Of a stretch of 64,000 bases of DNA, positions 35,217 to 47,269 are shown piece after piece (the first letter of the stretch is position 1; every line of letters starts with the position of its first letter). The notes below the pieces were generated by a model. It made no database searches. It was not told the origin of the DNA and worked only from the letters and a program-made list of their open reading frames with translations. Both the position numbers and the translations under genes were made by a program. The stretch is from Lojkania enalia. Lineage: Eukaryota; Ascomycota; Dothideomycetes; Pleosporales. Where the stretch lies: NCBI GenBank assembly GCA_010094045.1, contig ML986589.1, forward strand, positions 441,974 to 505,973, given 5' to 3'.

Positions 35217-35809
35217 GGGGGAAGTTGAAGCTTGCCTAAGGAATGGAATGAGCATGTCGGTGGAGATTTGTTTTGCTTAAATCTGTGCGGTGCCGTATGA
35301 GTGATGGCGTTCCAGGTCCTTCCTTTTGTTTTGAGGGGTAGATTTAAGGGGTGAGGGAAATGGTGGGTCTATTTGATACATGTATCTACCTCCTTGTTGT
35401 GTGTGATATTCGGGAGGAGTCGTGAATGGCCGGGATGGTGGATAGATCTAAAATAAGTGTATAGCCGTTTGGGCTACACTCTGAAAGCAGGAATGCAGAA
35501 ACTGGGAAGATAGGGCCCACAGCCGGGAAATGGTCGTCAGCTATCATCAGAAAGGCCACCATGATGCAGCCACTCTAAGTTGGTGTATATGTACAAGTCG
35601 ATTGTGTTACCGGGACGCCGAACGAGATGGGATTTGTGCCCTCGACGATTCGCTACATTGATTATAGGAGTAGGAATTGATAACCCCGTTAATCTTTACA
35701 AGACATGTATCCACAACCCAGAACGCTCCCCAATCTCACACAATTATACCATCTTCCGAAACAAACACCCACGTCAATCCTCACCCACACAAACCCCCTT
35801 GCCCCGGCA

Positions 35810-36412
35810 TCACCCCTCCACATATCCCTCCCCCACTTCACCCCCGCAGGCCAACCGATCCACTGCCTCCCCCTCAACCTTCAACTGCACCCATCCCTCC
35901 TTCCTCCGCGCCCCCAGCCCCTCATAAAACCCCAACGCACCCCGATTCCCCTCCAAACATACCCACTCCAGCCTTGCGCCCCCAGTCCTCTGTACCTCCC
36001 TCGCCAATTTGCTGATAAGCAATCTCGCATACCCTTTCCGCCGTTCCTCGGGCCGGACGTAGAGTTCCTCGAGGCAGATGCCCGGCGCAGAGATCCAGGT
36101 GGAGTACGTCGGGTAGAATATTGCCATGCCGAGGACATCACCAGGATCGGAAGGCGAGATTAGGAGGAGAGCTTTTGCAGGTTTTGGGGGCTCGTTTTGG
36201 GAAGGAGGGGAGAAGGGGGCGAGGTGGAGTGTGGAGAGAAGGGATGCAGCGGTTGCGTGGACATGCTGGTGAGCGCCTGTTTCGGAGGCGGCGTCTTGGA
36301 TGAATTGGAGGATTTTAGGGACATCTTAGTGCTTAGCACTTCTTGGTGGGGTGGAATTGGGGGGCTTACCTTGGGCGGTGGCGTAACGTGTTGAGGGTTT
36401 TGGGGTAGCCAT
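35810..36412 (-). CDS. GNAT-family N-acetyltransferase (polyamine/diamine acetyltransferase-like)
   Basis: Acetyl-CoA-dependent N-acetyltransferase of the GNAT fold. Two exons, 36412-36370 and 36324-35810, with a 45-bp intron (GTAAGC...CACTAAG), give 185 residues. The first exon encodes 14 codons (MATPKPSTRYATAQ) and continues as DVPKILQFIQDAA, the first strand-helix. Motif A is complete: LEELYVRPEERRKGYARLL, where RRKGYA binds the acetyl-CoA pyrophosphate. Motif B follows as LEWVCLEGNRGALGFYEGLG, in which N, FY and GLG are typical. The arrangement resembles spermidine/spermine-type (SSAT) enzymes, but the substrate is inferred only. The upstream frame was recovered by splicing, since the open frame from 36127 alone lacks the N-terminal strand. 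The gene lies tail-to-tail with nothing and is followed by a gene-poor region. Confidence 0.88.
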
Positions 36413-36768
36413 TTTAGAGGGGAGGGGGTTTGGTGATGGATATGGTATTAGTGGTGGTTATATGATGTCTTCTCGAGGAGATATGAAAAGGACGTACCAA
36501 TCGGGAAAGGCTTAATTGCTTGCTTTTGTGACGTGGCACATGTTGTATGGTTGATTAATGTTTGCCTGGTTTCCCGAAACGCGGTGGTCCTACATGTACA
36601 CTTGGTGTTCGGGTGGTTGCAAGGTTTGATATATGCGCTTTGTGGAGGCTGTTCCTTCGAAGTGCCCTCCTCACTTTTGCTAATGATCATGGAAATTGTC
36701 CCCATCACAACATTTCATCGGATCTTACAATAGGAAAATATTTGGAGCACACACTTAGATTCCGATTC

Positions 36769-38404
36769 TCATACAGGATCTCCTTGTACTTGTTCTTTAG
36801 CTTGCTCTTCGCGCCTTATACTCCCACCCCCTTGGTCCTTTATAAGATTCGGCCCTGGTACCAATCCCCAAGGTCCTTTTCCTATCTTATCCCCCTTCAT
36901 CTTTACTAGCGTACCGACGAAAATCGGTCCAATGATAGTATTCAGCAAAATGGCCCAGATAGCAGTATTGAAACCGTCTGCCGAAACATAGGATGTATTG
37001 TTATATCCAATTTCTACAATCAGCAGACCGATTTCTCCTCGGGCGACCATGGCAAAACCCAGTAGAAGGGCAGGCGAAATAGAAGATCTAAGGGCGGCAC
37101 CGCGGGACGGAGAGTATGGTGAGGAAGGCGTCTTTTCCAAAGTATTGTCGTTCTTAGCGGCTTGTTGCTGGAGGTTCTCTTGCGCTTTTTTTGGATCGTG
37201 CTGGGCTATAGACCATATCGGGATCCATATTCCGACAATGAACTTGCCAACCAGCATGAGCAGCGTATATACCACGCCCTTCCAGATCGCCTTGCCGGTC
37301 CAAAGATCTAGAAATGGGATTGCGAAACCGATGCTGGCAAAGAAGAGCGGTTCTAGAACATACTGCTGCGCGTCTAGGCAGTAGCATTCAAAGGTGTGGA
37401 CGAAAGTCGGTGACTTGTGTTTTTCACGCTCGCCTTCCTCCCGACTCATGACAACAAACGGTCCTTCAGGGTGCCTCGAAGGGATGTATGTCAGAAAAGC
37501 TCCTGCAAGGAAAGCCCCAAACAGTACGGATGTCCCGGTATACGCAGCGATGGAGAGGAAAGCGCACAAAACAAGAATCATAAGTGAAATATTGGACAAA
37601 TGGTCGAACTTGGCGAACCGACGCTCGATATATTTCCGGAAAACAGGGGCGAAGAACCATTTTGTAAGGATGGGAGTGAGAATGGCCATGGCGGCGGAAG
37701 CAACAATGGGCCGTCCTATCAACCATCCCAGGTTGACGTCGCTATCGCCAGATAGCTCCCCCAAGTCGTGGATCACACTGCTCATGACCAAACCGGTGAC
37801 ATCGTCGATAACCGCCGCGCTGACGAGAACAGCACCCACACGAGTTTGACTTAGATCCACGGTCTTAGACGCTCCTGCAATAACAGCAAACGTAGTACCC
37901 AAACTCGTCGCACTTAGCGCAGCACCGATGATAAACGTCTCCACAGCCCCATACCCAAATCCAAGATACAGCAACAGATAGCTGAGTCCAATCGGACAAA
38001 GCACACCGGTCACGGCGCCAACGATGGACAGTATAAAATTCTTTTTGAGCAGATCAATTCGCGCTGTCAAGCCGCCCTCGAATATGATAAGAATGAGTCC
38101 AATGTAGCCGAGGTACAAAAAAGTCTCTTGCCAGTCAAAATGCAAAATATTGGCTAGTGGCTCGCCGTAGATGATTCCGACGGCAATGGGCCCGATGATA
38201 CCCGCACGAATTACCTTGCCCGATATATACTCGGCAATCCAGAGGAAGGTGAAGAAAGAGATGAGGATGAGGATGTCGACGACTTAGATAAAGTGTCAGT
38301 TGATCGCTATCCTAGAAAGGAAGCCGGGGGCTACACGGAAAAGCTTGGGTAGACGTACTTCCGGGTTCATGGTATTGGAGGAATCCAGACGTATCAGATG
38401 CCAT
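36769..38404 (-). CDS. Monovalent cation:proton antiporter (Na+/K+:H+ exchanger, CPA family)
   Basis: Membrane exchanger of the cation:proton antiporter superfamily, moving Na+ or K+ against H+ for pH and salt balance, probably in an internal or plasma membrane. Two exons, 38404-38359 and 38282-36769, flank a 76-bp intron (GTACGT...ATCTAAG), giving 519 residues with 11-13 helices. The N-terminal helix ILILISFFTFLWIAEYISGK is followed by GIIGPIAVGIIYG and FEGGL. The ion-site motif AAVIDDVTGLV has the adjacent Asp pair typical of electrogenic CPA2-type exchangers. A later stretch, AMVARGEIGLLI, matches the conserved helix after the core. An extra Ser/Pro-rich cytosolic loop (EKTPSSPYSPSRG) precedes it, and the C-terminus is short, without a long regulatory tail. 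It resembles fungal Kha1/NapA-like proteins more than Nha1, but ion preference is not readable. Confidence 0.92.
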
Positions 38405-39718
38405 GATCTTGGACAACCTGCTTCGGAGGTCGGACGTCGGCTCTGATAGCTCCTAGCAAGCGACCAGGCGATGAGGAATTGCGTTGCTGATGTCCTTTGC
38501 GCACAAGGGCGATGAGAATGGATTTAAAGGGGACTTCGAGGGACCGGTCTCCTTACGTCATCCTAAGAACCAACGCTTTTTCTTCGAACGCCAAGTTCTT
38601 GGTGTCCAGGAAGCCTCGAACGCCGAGGAGGAAGTCCAAGGCTTAGAACGCCCGATGGGCTTGTTTCCGTCGCTATTGATCACGCTAGGAAATTAAACAG
38701 TCGAATGAGATAAGGTGGGATACTGCTCTAACAGCTGGTATAGGCTTAAACTCATGGGCTGCATTCTTCCTATCTCTCGGTCCACTGCTCAAAAAAAACA
38801 TCATGTAATAACCAGAATATCAGCTGATTTTGGAGTGGTTCTAGTATTTCTGCAGTCTGTGGCTGTGCTGTTACTTGGGCCTGTGCATGAACGCCGCGGT
38901 TGTTGCTAAAGATAGGAGCCTTAATCCTTGTTTCCTTCCAGGGTACTCCGGAGAACACCTCGATATGCGCATTTTATCCAGTTCAGCGAGCAAAAAGTTA
39001 GATTCGCTAGGTTGCTGCCTACGGTACTAGAAATATAGGAGACATAATCTGTGTTTAATCTTGATGCTCCTTCAATGCGAAAGGCCGAGAGTGGGTTTGG
39101 TTGTGTGGCTTGGAAGGTGAAGGCTTCGAGTTTCAGTATGGCTTGCGGCGAGGAGGAGGCGCTTAAACACTTGGCAGCTGATTGATTGAAGGAAAGGGAG
39201 ATTAAAGGATAAGACTAATGGCAGCAAGGAAACAAAAGAAAGGGCTCAAGACAAGAAAGCCTTCATATCCATAGTGAAGTTGCGAAGAACAATATAGTCA
39301 CGGGTAGACAACATATTGAAATGACTCCGTCCGACATTAAAAATACTACGGGGTTCCAAAGTCTTGGTTTTCCTTTCCTAATAACGCCACGCTAGGTCCA
39401 CATTAATGGGCGTAGGCTATGCTTGTTAACCTCCATCGAAAGCGAACACCGCCATCCCAAAATTGTCATGAACACCCCGGAATGCAATCTTTCAACTCGT
39501 CTCCTACACCCACGTGAGATACCGTGTTCTTATCTAGCATGATGCTTTCCTTGACGCCTCTCTATACATCTATATCGAATCTCATGACCATTAAGGAAAA
39601 TCATTGCAAAAAATAGGGTATGTTACGCAGTGTTCGAGCCCCGCAGTGCAGTCCGCACTCTGAGAGATCCCATATAACGAACATGCTTACTCATGACCAA
39701 TATGGTCCGCTTTGATAT
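38405..39718. other. Intergenic region upstream of the antiporter
   Basis: About 1.3 kb with no supportable gene. It includes the antiporter promoter side and the 3' flank of the next leftward gene. Confidence 0.4.
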
Positions 39719-40659
39719 CTATACACCGCCATATGCTCGGTTGGCAGCAGTATATGCTTCATTCGCGCCCTCGAGACGGTCGTGAGTTGCAATGGGAGCG
39801 GCATATACAGAATCGGGGGCTGTGATAGAGCTGTCAGTCTCAGCCGGCTTCTCGGTAGCTTCAACAGGGGCTTTGGTGATGTCGTTCCGGGTGCGAGCAT
39901 GTTTTGACTTTGGCCCATGGGCATCGATGTAGCTAACGGAGTGCCAAAGGAGGCATTGGCTATGGAGAGTCAATATGTCTACAACCAAGGAGGACCAAAG
40001 TAAAAAAGGCTTACCTTAAAAAAGTCGCAAGAGTTCCGGGCCACAAGAAGACAATACTCGTGATCGCTCTACCATTGTCCTGATACTTCATTGGGCTTCC
40101 TCCATATTCGGCCAGCAGTCGCTGCGCCGTGGCCGCATTTGCCCCCGATACATATGCACTCTTGGTTGCCACGATGACCGTGAAAGCTAGGGCTGATGAT
40201 AGCGTGAACATGCATGCAAGCACCGAGCATATGCGCCATGCAAGCTTGACTCCGCGAGATTCGTGGCGTTCGGGCCAAAAGAGATCGAAGAAGAAAGCCG
40301 ACCCAAAGATTGTAGCCACATACACCCCGACAAAGATATTGTAGGATGCGATGCCGACGAAGTTGTTATTGTGGACGGTGGCACCTGGATAATGCTCCGC
40401 AATCCAATCCTGCTGGTCGACATAGTCTATTAGAAGGGTTAGTTAGCAGAGCGAGAAAGGTTTGCAAACATCCTAGGGAATGGCGCCTACCTGACAGAGC
40501 AGCCGTCCCAAGACTCTCGCTCACGACGCAGAAGATCATGGCAGTCTGGTAGACAATGAACTTTGTGCGCCGAAGGTGGTATTCATTGTTCCACATGTAG
40601 CTAGACTTGAACTTGCCCCATTGCATCTCTTTTAGGTCGAGGCCCCATATCACCGCCAT
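39719..40659 (-). CDS. Uncharacterised four-helix membrane protein
   Basis: Three exons, 40659-40491, 40426-40015 and 39959-39719, with introns of 64 and 55 bp (GTAGGC...AATAG and GTAAGC...CATAG) in consistent phase, give 273 residues. Four hydrophobic segments are clear: TKFIVYQTAMIFCVV, ASYNIFVGVYVATIFGSAFF, ICSVLACMFTLSSALAFTVI and AITSIVFLWPGTLATFL. An extracytosolic-type loop YVDQQDWIAEHYPGATVH lies between the first and second. The hydrophilic C-terminus (about 70 residues) is Thr/Glu/Ala-rich and carries no known motif. The topology recalls small fungal membrane proteins of MARVEL type, but I cannot assign a family. The short Asn-rich junction FVGIASYN was recovered only by splicing. 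Function unknown. Confidence 0.8.
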
Positions 40660-42296
40660 ATTGTTAAATGTGAGAGAATAGGTGTTGCTACAGAAGAGCG
40701 AAGTGTCAGGGGGCTTATTAAGGAGAGCTTGGGGACTGATTAATGGGGAGTGTTGAGAAGTGCAGAAACCCAGGGAAGGCGTAGACCAGTGGTCAAGGTT
40801 CTCCAGTGTACCAGTCTTTCCTTATTCGTCTGGCCCAAGTGAAGACAAAAGGCGCAAGATCGTGACCTATATAGACAGGCAGGGGGGTTAGTTGCGGAGT
40901 CAGAGTGTGCTCAAACTCCAAAGTCCGGGACGGAGTGTGCAGAATACAGCGTGTGGTGAGATTTGGCAAAAGAGTAATTTGGATGGATGTGGCGGCCCCA
41001 ATACTTTTCATGTTCAACCCTGGCTATCCAGAGCACGAGGATCCCATCATTACCGTCGATCAATTCTTCACTATCACGATTACAGCCTCTACCAAAATCT
41101 GTAGTGCTAAGTCGTTGATTCGTACGACGAAGAGAGCATTTATCAGCGCGCTCCCACAGACGCCACTGTTTCCGGCCACAGCCGGCTGCTGAGGGGACCA
41201 TTAATCAATAAAGGGCCTGCTGGCGCGCAAGGTCATTCGTCGAAAGAATGCAGTAGAAGCATGAGGCGGGTTACGTCACAGATCGCCGGGGTTGCTTAGC
41301 CTGCTTAGCGAGCTTGGGCAGAAACCAATGCCATTCCACCCGCGATTGACGAGCTTCATCCATCCATCTTTGACAGCGCAACAATGCTGTGCCTTGGATT
41401 TATGAAACAACACTTTCCACTGGCTCGTACTCGTAAGATGCCCGGTAATTCTATCGATAGTTTGTTATGCAAACATAAGCCAAGGAAATGTCTAATGAAG
41501 ACTATATGACGGAGTTGTGTATGTAGAAGTGCTGATTATTCGGATGACGGGGGAAGAAGATCTCTTGGTCATCTGCTGTAAGCATTCATGGGCCTTCTAA
41601 TACAACACCACGCAGGCCAACGCCACAGGTGGCTCAAGCAGCCACCTGGCCCACAGACCCTAGCCCGATGTCATTCACCTAAGGAACTTGAAGACTGTAT
41701 CTGCAAGCTGCGCTGCTTTGACGTCAGGCAAGACCGGAGATGGCTTTTCCTCGATAACTCAGTCGTCTCCTTGGTATAACAGCGCAGCTAAACCAGCAAA
41801 CTCCGTCATTTTGGAGTGCTGTTCGTCCATGTTGAAGTATACCTAGCGGGTGGGTCCGAAGCCCGGGCAGTTGACCGAAGTCTGACACGCGCTAAAGAAG
41901 CCTTTATGTGCCGAGTCTACCTAACGGTGAACAAGCTTCTGGACTACCGCTAGTCTCGAATATCAAACATTGGTTAGGAACGCACCTACGCCGAGGCGGA
42001 GAGTCACGTGGCGAGGATCATTATCATGGGCTTGATGCTCCAGGCTCTAATGTAGCATTCATAGATCCGGACCTATATAATGTTGATATAAAAGGGTGGT
42101 ATCTCGTCTCCAGTACATCTCCTATCCATACTTTTACCTAATAGACATAATAATACCGTCGAACAGTACGAAGTCAGTCATGCCGCTAATCCCAAAAACA
42201 AAGCCAGATGCTGACTCTTCCCTCCTCTTCAACCTACAACCGCCGCATAAACGCTATGACAAATCGCAGCAGAGCTTTGTGCACGTCTTTCTCCGC
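40660..42296. other. 1.6-kb intergenic region
   Basis: No gene is supported. Short open frames overlap each other at 40892-41201 on both strands without domain resemblance or splice logic. Confidence 0.4.
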
Positions 42297-43356
42297 TTAT
42301 GAGTCAATATCTCCAACCCAGGTCCACCACCCGGCGGTGATTAGGGTGGCTGCAATCCACCATGCTGCGTATCCCGCTGCGCCGGCAAAGTCCGTCCCGT
42401 TGATTGTGAGAACGCGCTGAACAGTGTTGGCGAACAAGAACGCGGTCAATACAGTAGTTTGTCGAATCAAAATCTTTGTACGCCCACTGAAGAACCAGAA
42501 GTTGTGTTTCAAGGTCGCGGGTAGGGTTGCCGTAGCGGGATCAAATTGTTCAACGGGGGTGGTCGAGCCGGAAGCGGTTCGTGCCCCGATAGAAGGGTTT
42601 AGTAAGAACTCGCGTGCCGCGATGCCCGCCGCGAAGGTCTTTAGAACTAGGGAGATGGCCGTTTCGTTGTGCGATGGCTCAAGGGTTGGGATTGTGGTGA
42701 AGTGTGTGACTAGGAAGGTATTAAGCCATTGTGACTTTTGACCAACGTAAAATACCACTACGTAAGATGTGATAGCGAGCAGCGCAGTGGTCCACTGAAC
42801 TTGAAAGCTATTCAAAAGGAAGCGGTCGCGGAGCGGCGCATTCGGATTGTGGACTGCAGATCGCGGGCGCAGGAGATATGTGGGCAGCGCTATCGAAATG
42901 ATCTCGATAACTACTTGTGCAGCAATCGTGTTGAGAGACACGTCGTAATATGTCAAGAGCAAGTACGCAAATGGAGTGTTAGTTATGACGGTGAGCGCGG
43001 TTATGTCAATGACTGCATCCGAGATCCAATCAGTTCAACCACCCTATGGAACCTCAGATGCATCAAGGGGGCTTACAGTCATAATTCGCCTGCCATCCCA
43101 GCCAGAGCAATACGACTTTCGAGGCAAGATGAGCAAATGGTCGCGCAAGGTCATCCTGCGTCCTGCTGACTTTTCCAAGTTCCTCGCCAAGGAAGTCTGC
43201 GGAAATAGATAGTAGAGTAGTCCGGATGAAGATGCTCAAGACGATGAAGATTGGGGCGCGAAGATGCCACGGCAACCTGGACGCTCGCAGAGGAGGGGCG
43301 ACACCGTTCGTGATGATAGCGGGTGGCTCGCGGTCGGCGACGGATGAAGACGCCAT
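42297..43356 (-). CDS. Uncharacterised multi-pass membrane protein
   Basis: Two exons, 43356-43077 and 43012-42297, around a 64-bp intron (GTAAGC...GATGCAG), give 331 residues. The start at 43356 (MASSSVADREPP) is preferred over the in-frame 43536 because the extra 60 residues are a low-complexity Asn/Ser and Arg/Cys-rich extension unlike the rest. About seven hydrophobic stretches are visible: IFIVLSIFIRTTLLSI, TALTVITNTPFAYLLL, IAAQVVIEIISIALPTYLL, WTTALLAITSYVVVFYV, the LVLKTFAAGIAAREF region, TTVLTAFLFANTV and AGYAAWWIAATLITAG. It looks like a conserved hypothetical ER/Golgi-type membrane protein, but I recognise no family. The neighbouring SDR gene also runs leftward about 360 bp upstream; no operon-like relation is implied. 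Confidence 0.82.
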
Positions 43357-43715
43357 AGCCTGACAACAGGCGCGCTTGCGATTCGGATATGCTAAGGAGT
43401 GACGGAGACTTGCGCAGAAAGAGGAGGTTGCGCGCCTCGCGCAGGCTTGTGTGATGCGGTGAAGGAGCTTGGGTGCGGTGTTGTTGCTACTGTTGTTGCT
43501 ACTGTTGTGGGCTGAGACGTCATCATCGGCAGCCAATGATCAGCTCGGGCAACACCAAAGGGAGCTTGGGCCACCGTGAATTCACCACCTTCCGGAGCCG
43601 AGATCACACTAAGAGCAAGCACATTTCAACTATTTAGTTATATTCCCAAGAAGCGTCTGTTAGAAATAAGATATTTGTCCACTATTCTTCTGGACGCAGA
43701 CTCCACCATTTATCT

Positions 43716-44783
43716 CTACCAGGAGAACTTCTCCTTCACCCATCCCTCAGTCATCTCCCACAGTTTGTCTGCTATAGCCCTGTCAAGGGCATACGCTGGA
43801 GCTATCTTTGAAATCTGACAATCGCTCAAAAATTGTCCGTATCCTTCGCTTGTTGGCTTTCCTAGCTTCGGGTCTAGAGCGGCAACTAAAGCTGTGCTGG
43901 CTCCCTGTTCCCGCGTCTTCCACTCAACACCCATTTTTGCCCTCCATTCGGCCGTTTTTGCCAACCACTCCATATCGGTGCTTCTGTGGAGCTCGGTTCG
44001 TATCTCTCCCGGATGAATCGCAATGCTCAGCACTCCATATTTCTCGTATAGTCTCTCGTTCAAAGCGACCGAGTATAGCACGTTAGCAGTCTTGCTTTGC
44101 CCGTATGCCGCCATTGGAAGATATGACATCTCTTCGTCGGCAGCCAAGCCCGCTGATTTCATCATAACAAGACTAGGTCTTTCGTTCTCCGGTAGCTGAG
44201 AGGTTGGCTTTTCCCAATTGACGTCGCTGACCCGTAATGGCGAGACCATGGTGCCCATACTGCTAACATTGATTATGCGGGAAGCACCTGTATGTGTGTT
44301 CTTCGTCGGGGATAAAATCTTTGGCATGATCAAGTTTGTGAAGAGGAAATGCCCTACGTAATTGGTGGCTAGGTGCATCTCGATTCCTTCTTCGCTAAGC
44401 TTACGCTCCGGAATATTCATAACTCCAGCATTGTTGATAATGATATCGATCGTTGGTACATCCTCCCATCTAAGGACTTCTGCGGCTGCCTCTCGTACAG
44501 ACCTCTGGGAACTCAGATCAAGGATGAGGGGGCGAAATTTGCCACCCGGATGCTTTGGACCAAGATCATCCAGGCATTCTTGGAGTTTGGCTTGGGAGCG
44601 TCCAGCCAGGATGACAATGCGTGGAGAATGCACAGCCAATGCCTGGGCTGTGGCGTACCCGAGTCCTAGTTTATTAACGCCTGTAATAAGGATTGTGCGG
44701 TCTTTGATGGAGGTAGGGAAGGCAGCCGCCACTGTAGAGGCTTCAGTCTTCGCATTGAAGTCGGCCACAGTAGTGGTCGTCAT
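43716..44783 (-). CDS. Short-chain dehydrogenase/reductase (retinol dehydrogenase/WWOX-like)
   Basis: NAD(P)-dependent oxidoreductase of the classical/extended SDR superfamily. A single exon of 355 codons. The cofactor motif is ILITGVNKLGLGYATAQ (TGxxxGxG), followed by LAGRSQAKLQECL; GRS with Arg favours NADPH. The structural NNAG appears in IIINNAGVMN, the catalytic Ser in INVSSMGTM and the YxxxK pair in YGQSKTANV. The substrate loop IHPGEIRTEL follows. These residues are all intact, so the enzyme should be active; the substrate is unknown. It lies divergent from the Zn2Cys6 regulator at 45317 with about 530 bp between start codons, an arrangement often seen for a regulator and its target. 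The start at 44783 gives a short Thr-rich lead; Met residues further in would cut the cofactor fold. Confidence 0.93.
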   Translation of the reverse strand: MTTTTVADFNAKTEASTVAAAFPTSIKDRTILITGVNKLGLGYATAQALAVHSPRIVILAGRSQAKLQECLDDLGPKHPGGKFRPLILDLSSQRSVREAAAEVLRWEDVPTIDIIINNAGVMNIPERKLSEEGIEMHLATNYVGHFLFTNLIMPKILSPTKNTHTGASRIINVSSMGTMVSPLRVSDVNWEKPTSQLPENERPSLVMMKSAGLAADEEMSYLPMAAYGQSKTANVLYSVALNERLYEKYGVLSIAIHPGEIRTELHRSTDMEWLAKTAEWRAKMGVEWKTREQGASTALVAALDPKLGKPTSEGYGQFLSDCQISKIAPAYALDRAIADKLWEMTEGWVKEKFSW

Positions 44784-45316
44784 GTCGGGAGCTCGGATGC
44801 TCCTGAATTGATAACAGAAATAAAAAGCTCGACGAAGGACGATTTCAAGTGTGAAATTGTGAATGAATCATACAAACATTGTGCAGGTTGAATATTTATA
44901 CACATTTTTTGAAGCCAACAAGTTCTCCTAGTAGAGAATCCGACGGACTTGTACAAGAACAAAAGTCCAGCGGTCTTGGTAAAGTGATACAATCGGCTCT
45001 GAGTGGTTGCATGGGGCATTCTTGTTCCTGAATGGCTAGCCCCGTCCAAAGCGACTGCGGTGGGACCGACAAATTAAACAACTTAGAGTCCGAGAACACC
45101 AATCAGCATAGACGTGGCAAATTAGCATCATAATCAAGACTTGAGCGTCGCATTCTCCGTCACAATTAGCCCCCATCTATCTTTTCTTGGAAAAACAGTT
45201 GATAGTTCTATCGAATGGAACAGCTGGCTTTCCGAGGATGAGATGATTCATTGCCCAATTTTTTGCCGTCAACTTCCTCAACCCACCCTTTTCCAGGGAT
45301 TAGACAGTCACGCATC
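44784..45316. promoter_or_regulatory. Divergent promoter region of SDR and Zn2Cys6 regulator
   Basis: About 530 bp between head-to-head starts. CGG triplets, the half-site of Zn2Cys6 regulators, occur in both orientations, but without a binding matrix no operator can be called. Confidence 0.45.
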
Positions 45317-47269
45317 ATGCGAAGACATCGCACGGCATCCAGTAACACTGCTACAGGAAGAAGGGGACCTAAAGTAAAGTCTGGCTGCCGTACTTGCAAG
45401 TAAGCTCAACGCCTTTCATTACGCCGAACGGGTAAGTTGACTGAACCCGATAGGATTCGCAAACTCAAGTGCGATGAAAGCAGACCTGCCTGTCATCGAT
45501 GCATTTCTAGCGGCCATACTTGCGACGGTTACGGAATATGGGGTGGAGGTGGTAGTTCGTACCAATCTAGTCTAAATTCTTCAATGCCAAACTGCAGTGC
45601 CGGATCTAGAAACAGAGTCCCTATTCCTCGGAACGAAGCCAGATTCCCCAATCACAGAAAAGACGGTAGGGCTACTCCCAAATCAACTAACTTATTGACC
45701 ACTAAATCGCCGGCGTATGATCGCGCTATCGGGAATAGCTATGTTCAAGTAATTGTTACCGCGCCCTCTTTAGAGTCTTCTGAACTCTCTAGCCCTGACA
45801 AGCGGCAATGCATGTTTCCATCAGTACAAACTCCTCTAATCGGAATTCCAGGAACTTTGAAGGAGCGTGGTTTGTTACACTTGTTCCAAGGATTCACGGT
45901 CAACAAACTTCCTGGCCTCTTCCCTTCGGAATTTTGGAGTTTCTTGCTCCCTCAAGCAAGCTACAGCGAGCCAGCCGTTCTAAATGCTGTCCTTGCGCTA
46001 ACGTCAGCTCACAACTACGAGGAGTCCGGAATCATTCTTAACCAACCCTCGGCGGAAGAACAATTCACATTGCAAGCCTACAGTAGAGCTATCCGATATC
46101 TCAAGCCGCATTTTAATCTCGAGAGCAATGCTTCCCTAAGAATTACACTAATTACCTGTATTCTTTTTGTATGTCTGGAAATAGTACAGCGACATTACGG
46201 AACTGCGCTGTCCCATTTGTCTAATGGACTTAAACTTATCAAACAAGTCAAGCCACCTCGAATCGCAATTGGCACTGACGCAATTCTCAGCCCCAATGAT
46301 TTGATTATCCAAATGTTCTTGAAACTCTCGTTACAGATTAAAATGCTCGGCAACAGTCACTTCCAGCCGGTCCTGATTAGGAACGTAGTATTTATGGATA
46401 AACCCCCGGACGTTTTCCTTTCCACGGCTGAGGCCAGAAAATATTTGGACTTTTTAATCGCTCGGATTTTCGAACTCAACGATCTCCGCCACAAAGAAAA
46501 CTCATTACAGCAAGCTCTGAGTACATTATCGGATCAGCAGTCAACTCTACAAGTGGATCTGAATTTGTGGCTTGGAGCATTCGCTGCATCTGGTCTTGAA
46601 AGTGACCCCTCCGTTTCTACTTGGCGCAAGGCAGCCTGCATTATCTTGCGCATGTACCACACCATGGCCGTTATTATGGCAAGTACGTGCCTTTTCCCTA
46701 ACCAAGAGTCCGCCTTCGATCACCAATGGCGATATTTCGAGTCTATCATTGATTACGCGATTTATACCAGGAACATTATTGAAGCCACACAAGCTACCGC
46801 TCAGCCTGCGAACTCTGCAGAAACACATGGCGCAATTATTGACATTGGATGGATTCCGGCCTTATATTTCACCGCAATCAAATGCCGCGTGCGCGGGATT
46901 AGATTAAAAGCTATCGGATTGCTCGAGTCAACTTCTCACCGAGAGGGCTTTTGGGATGCCACGATGGCGGCTCGTGTTGCGCGCGAGGTGATGCGGATTG
47001 AGGAAGGGGGCGAACAAGGCACTCGTATGTATGACAGCTTTACCGTTGATGGCATGCATATGGAAGATGAAATACTGTTGTCGACGGCATTAGAGCTACG
47101 GCGAGTGCATGATGTGGAGGTTGTCCTACCAAACAAGCCACTGGGTAGGGTCAGAATGATGTGCTGTAGAAATCAGGCTGATGGTAACCGGGAGACGATA
47201 TGGAGAGAATACGATTGGATCTCCGGAGTTTGGTCGGACATAGATGCTCAGACACAGTATGACATGTAG
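45317..47269 (+). CDS. Zn2Cys6 (Gal4-type) transcription factor with fungal_trans_2-like domain
   Basis: Nuclear DNA-binding regulator. Two exons, 45317-45399 and 45454-47269, around a 54-bp intron (GTAAGC...CGATAG), give 632 residues. The intron splits the zinc cluster: the first exon supplies KSGCRTC, the second IRKLKCDESRPACHRC and ISSGHTC. The six cysteines fall at about 24, 27, 34, 41, 44 and 51 (C-X2-C-X6-C-X6-C-X2-C-X6-C), a textbook binuclear cluster. The open frame from 45437 alone lacks the first two cysteines, so the upstream exon is needed. A basic Ser-rich linker follows, then an alpha-helical region with GLLHLFQGFTVNKLPGLF and HYGTALSHLSNGLKLI, as in the fungal_trans_2 (DUF3468) group. 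Targets unknown; the divergent SDR is a candidate. Confidence 0.92.

Larger units (their letters stand above)
28360..35809. other. 7.4-kb region without a convincing gene
   Basis: The GC-balanced sequence is not RIP-like, with many short overlapping frames on all strands and no recognisable domain, splice pattern or RNA gene. It is rich in simple repeats: CAC/CAG/CGG triplets at 29275-29350, a run of 24 A at 33953-33976, an AT array at 34942-34963 and an A/T-only tract at 35131-35216. Possible contents are long leaders, unannotated non-coding transcripts or regulatory DNA; the sequence alone does not decide. Confidence 0.45.
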
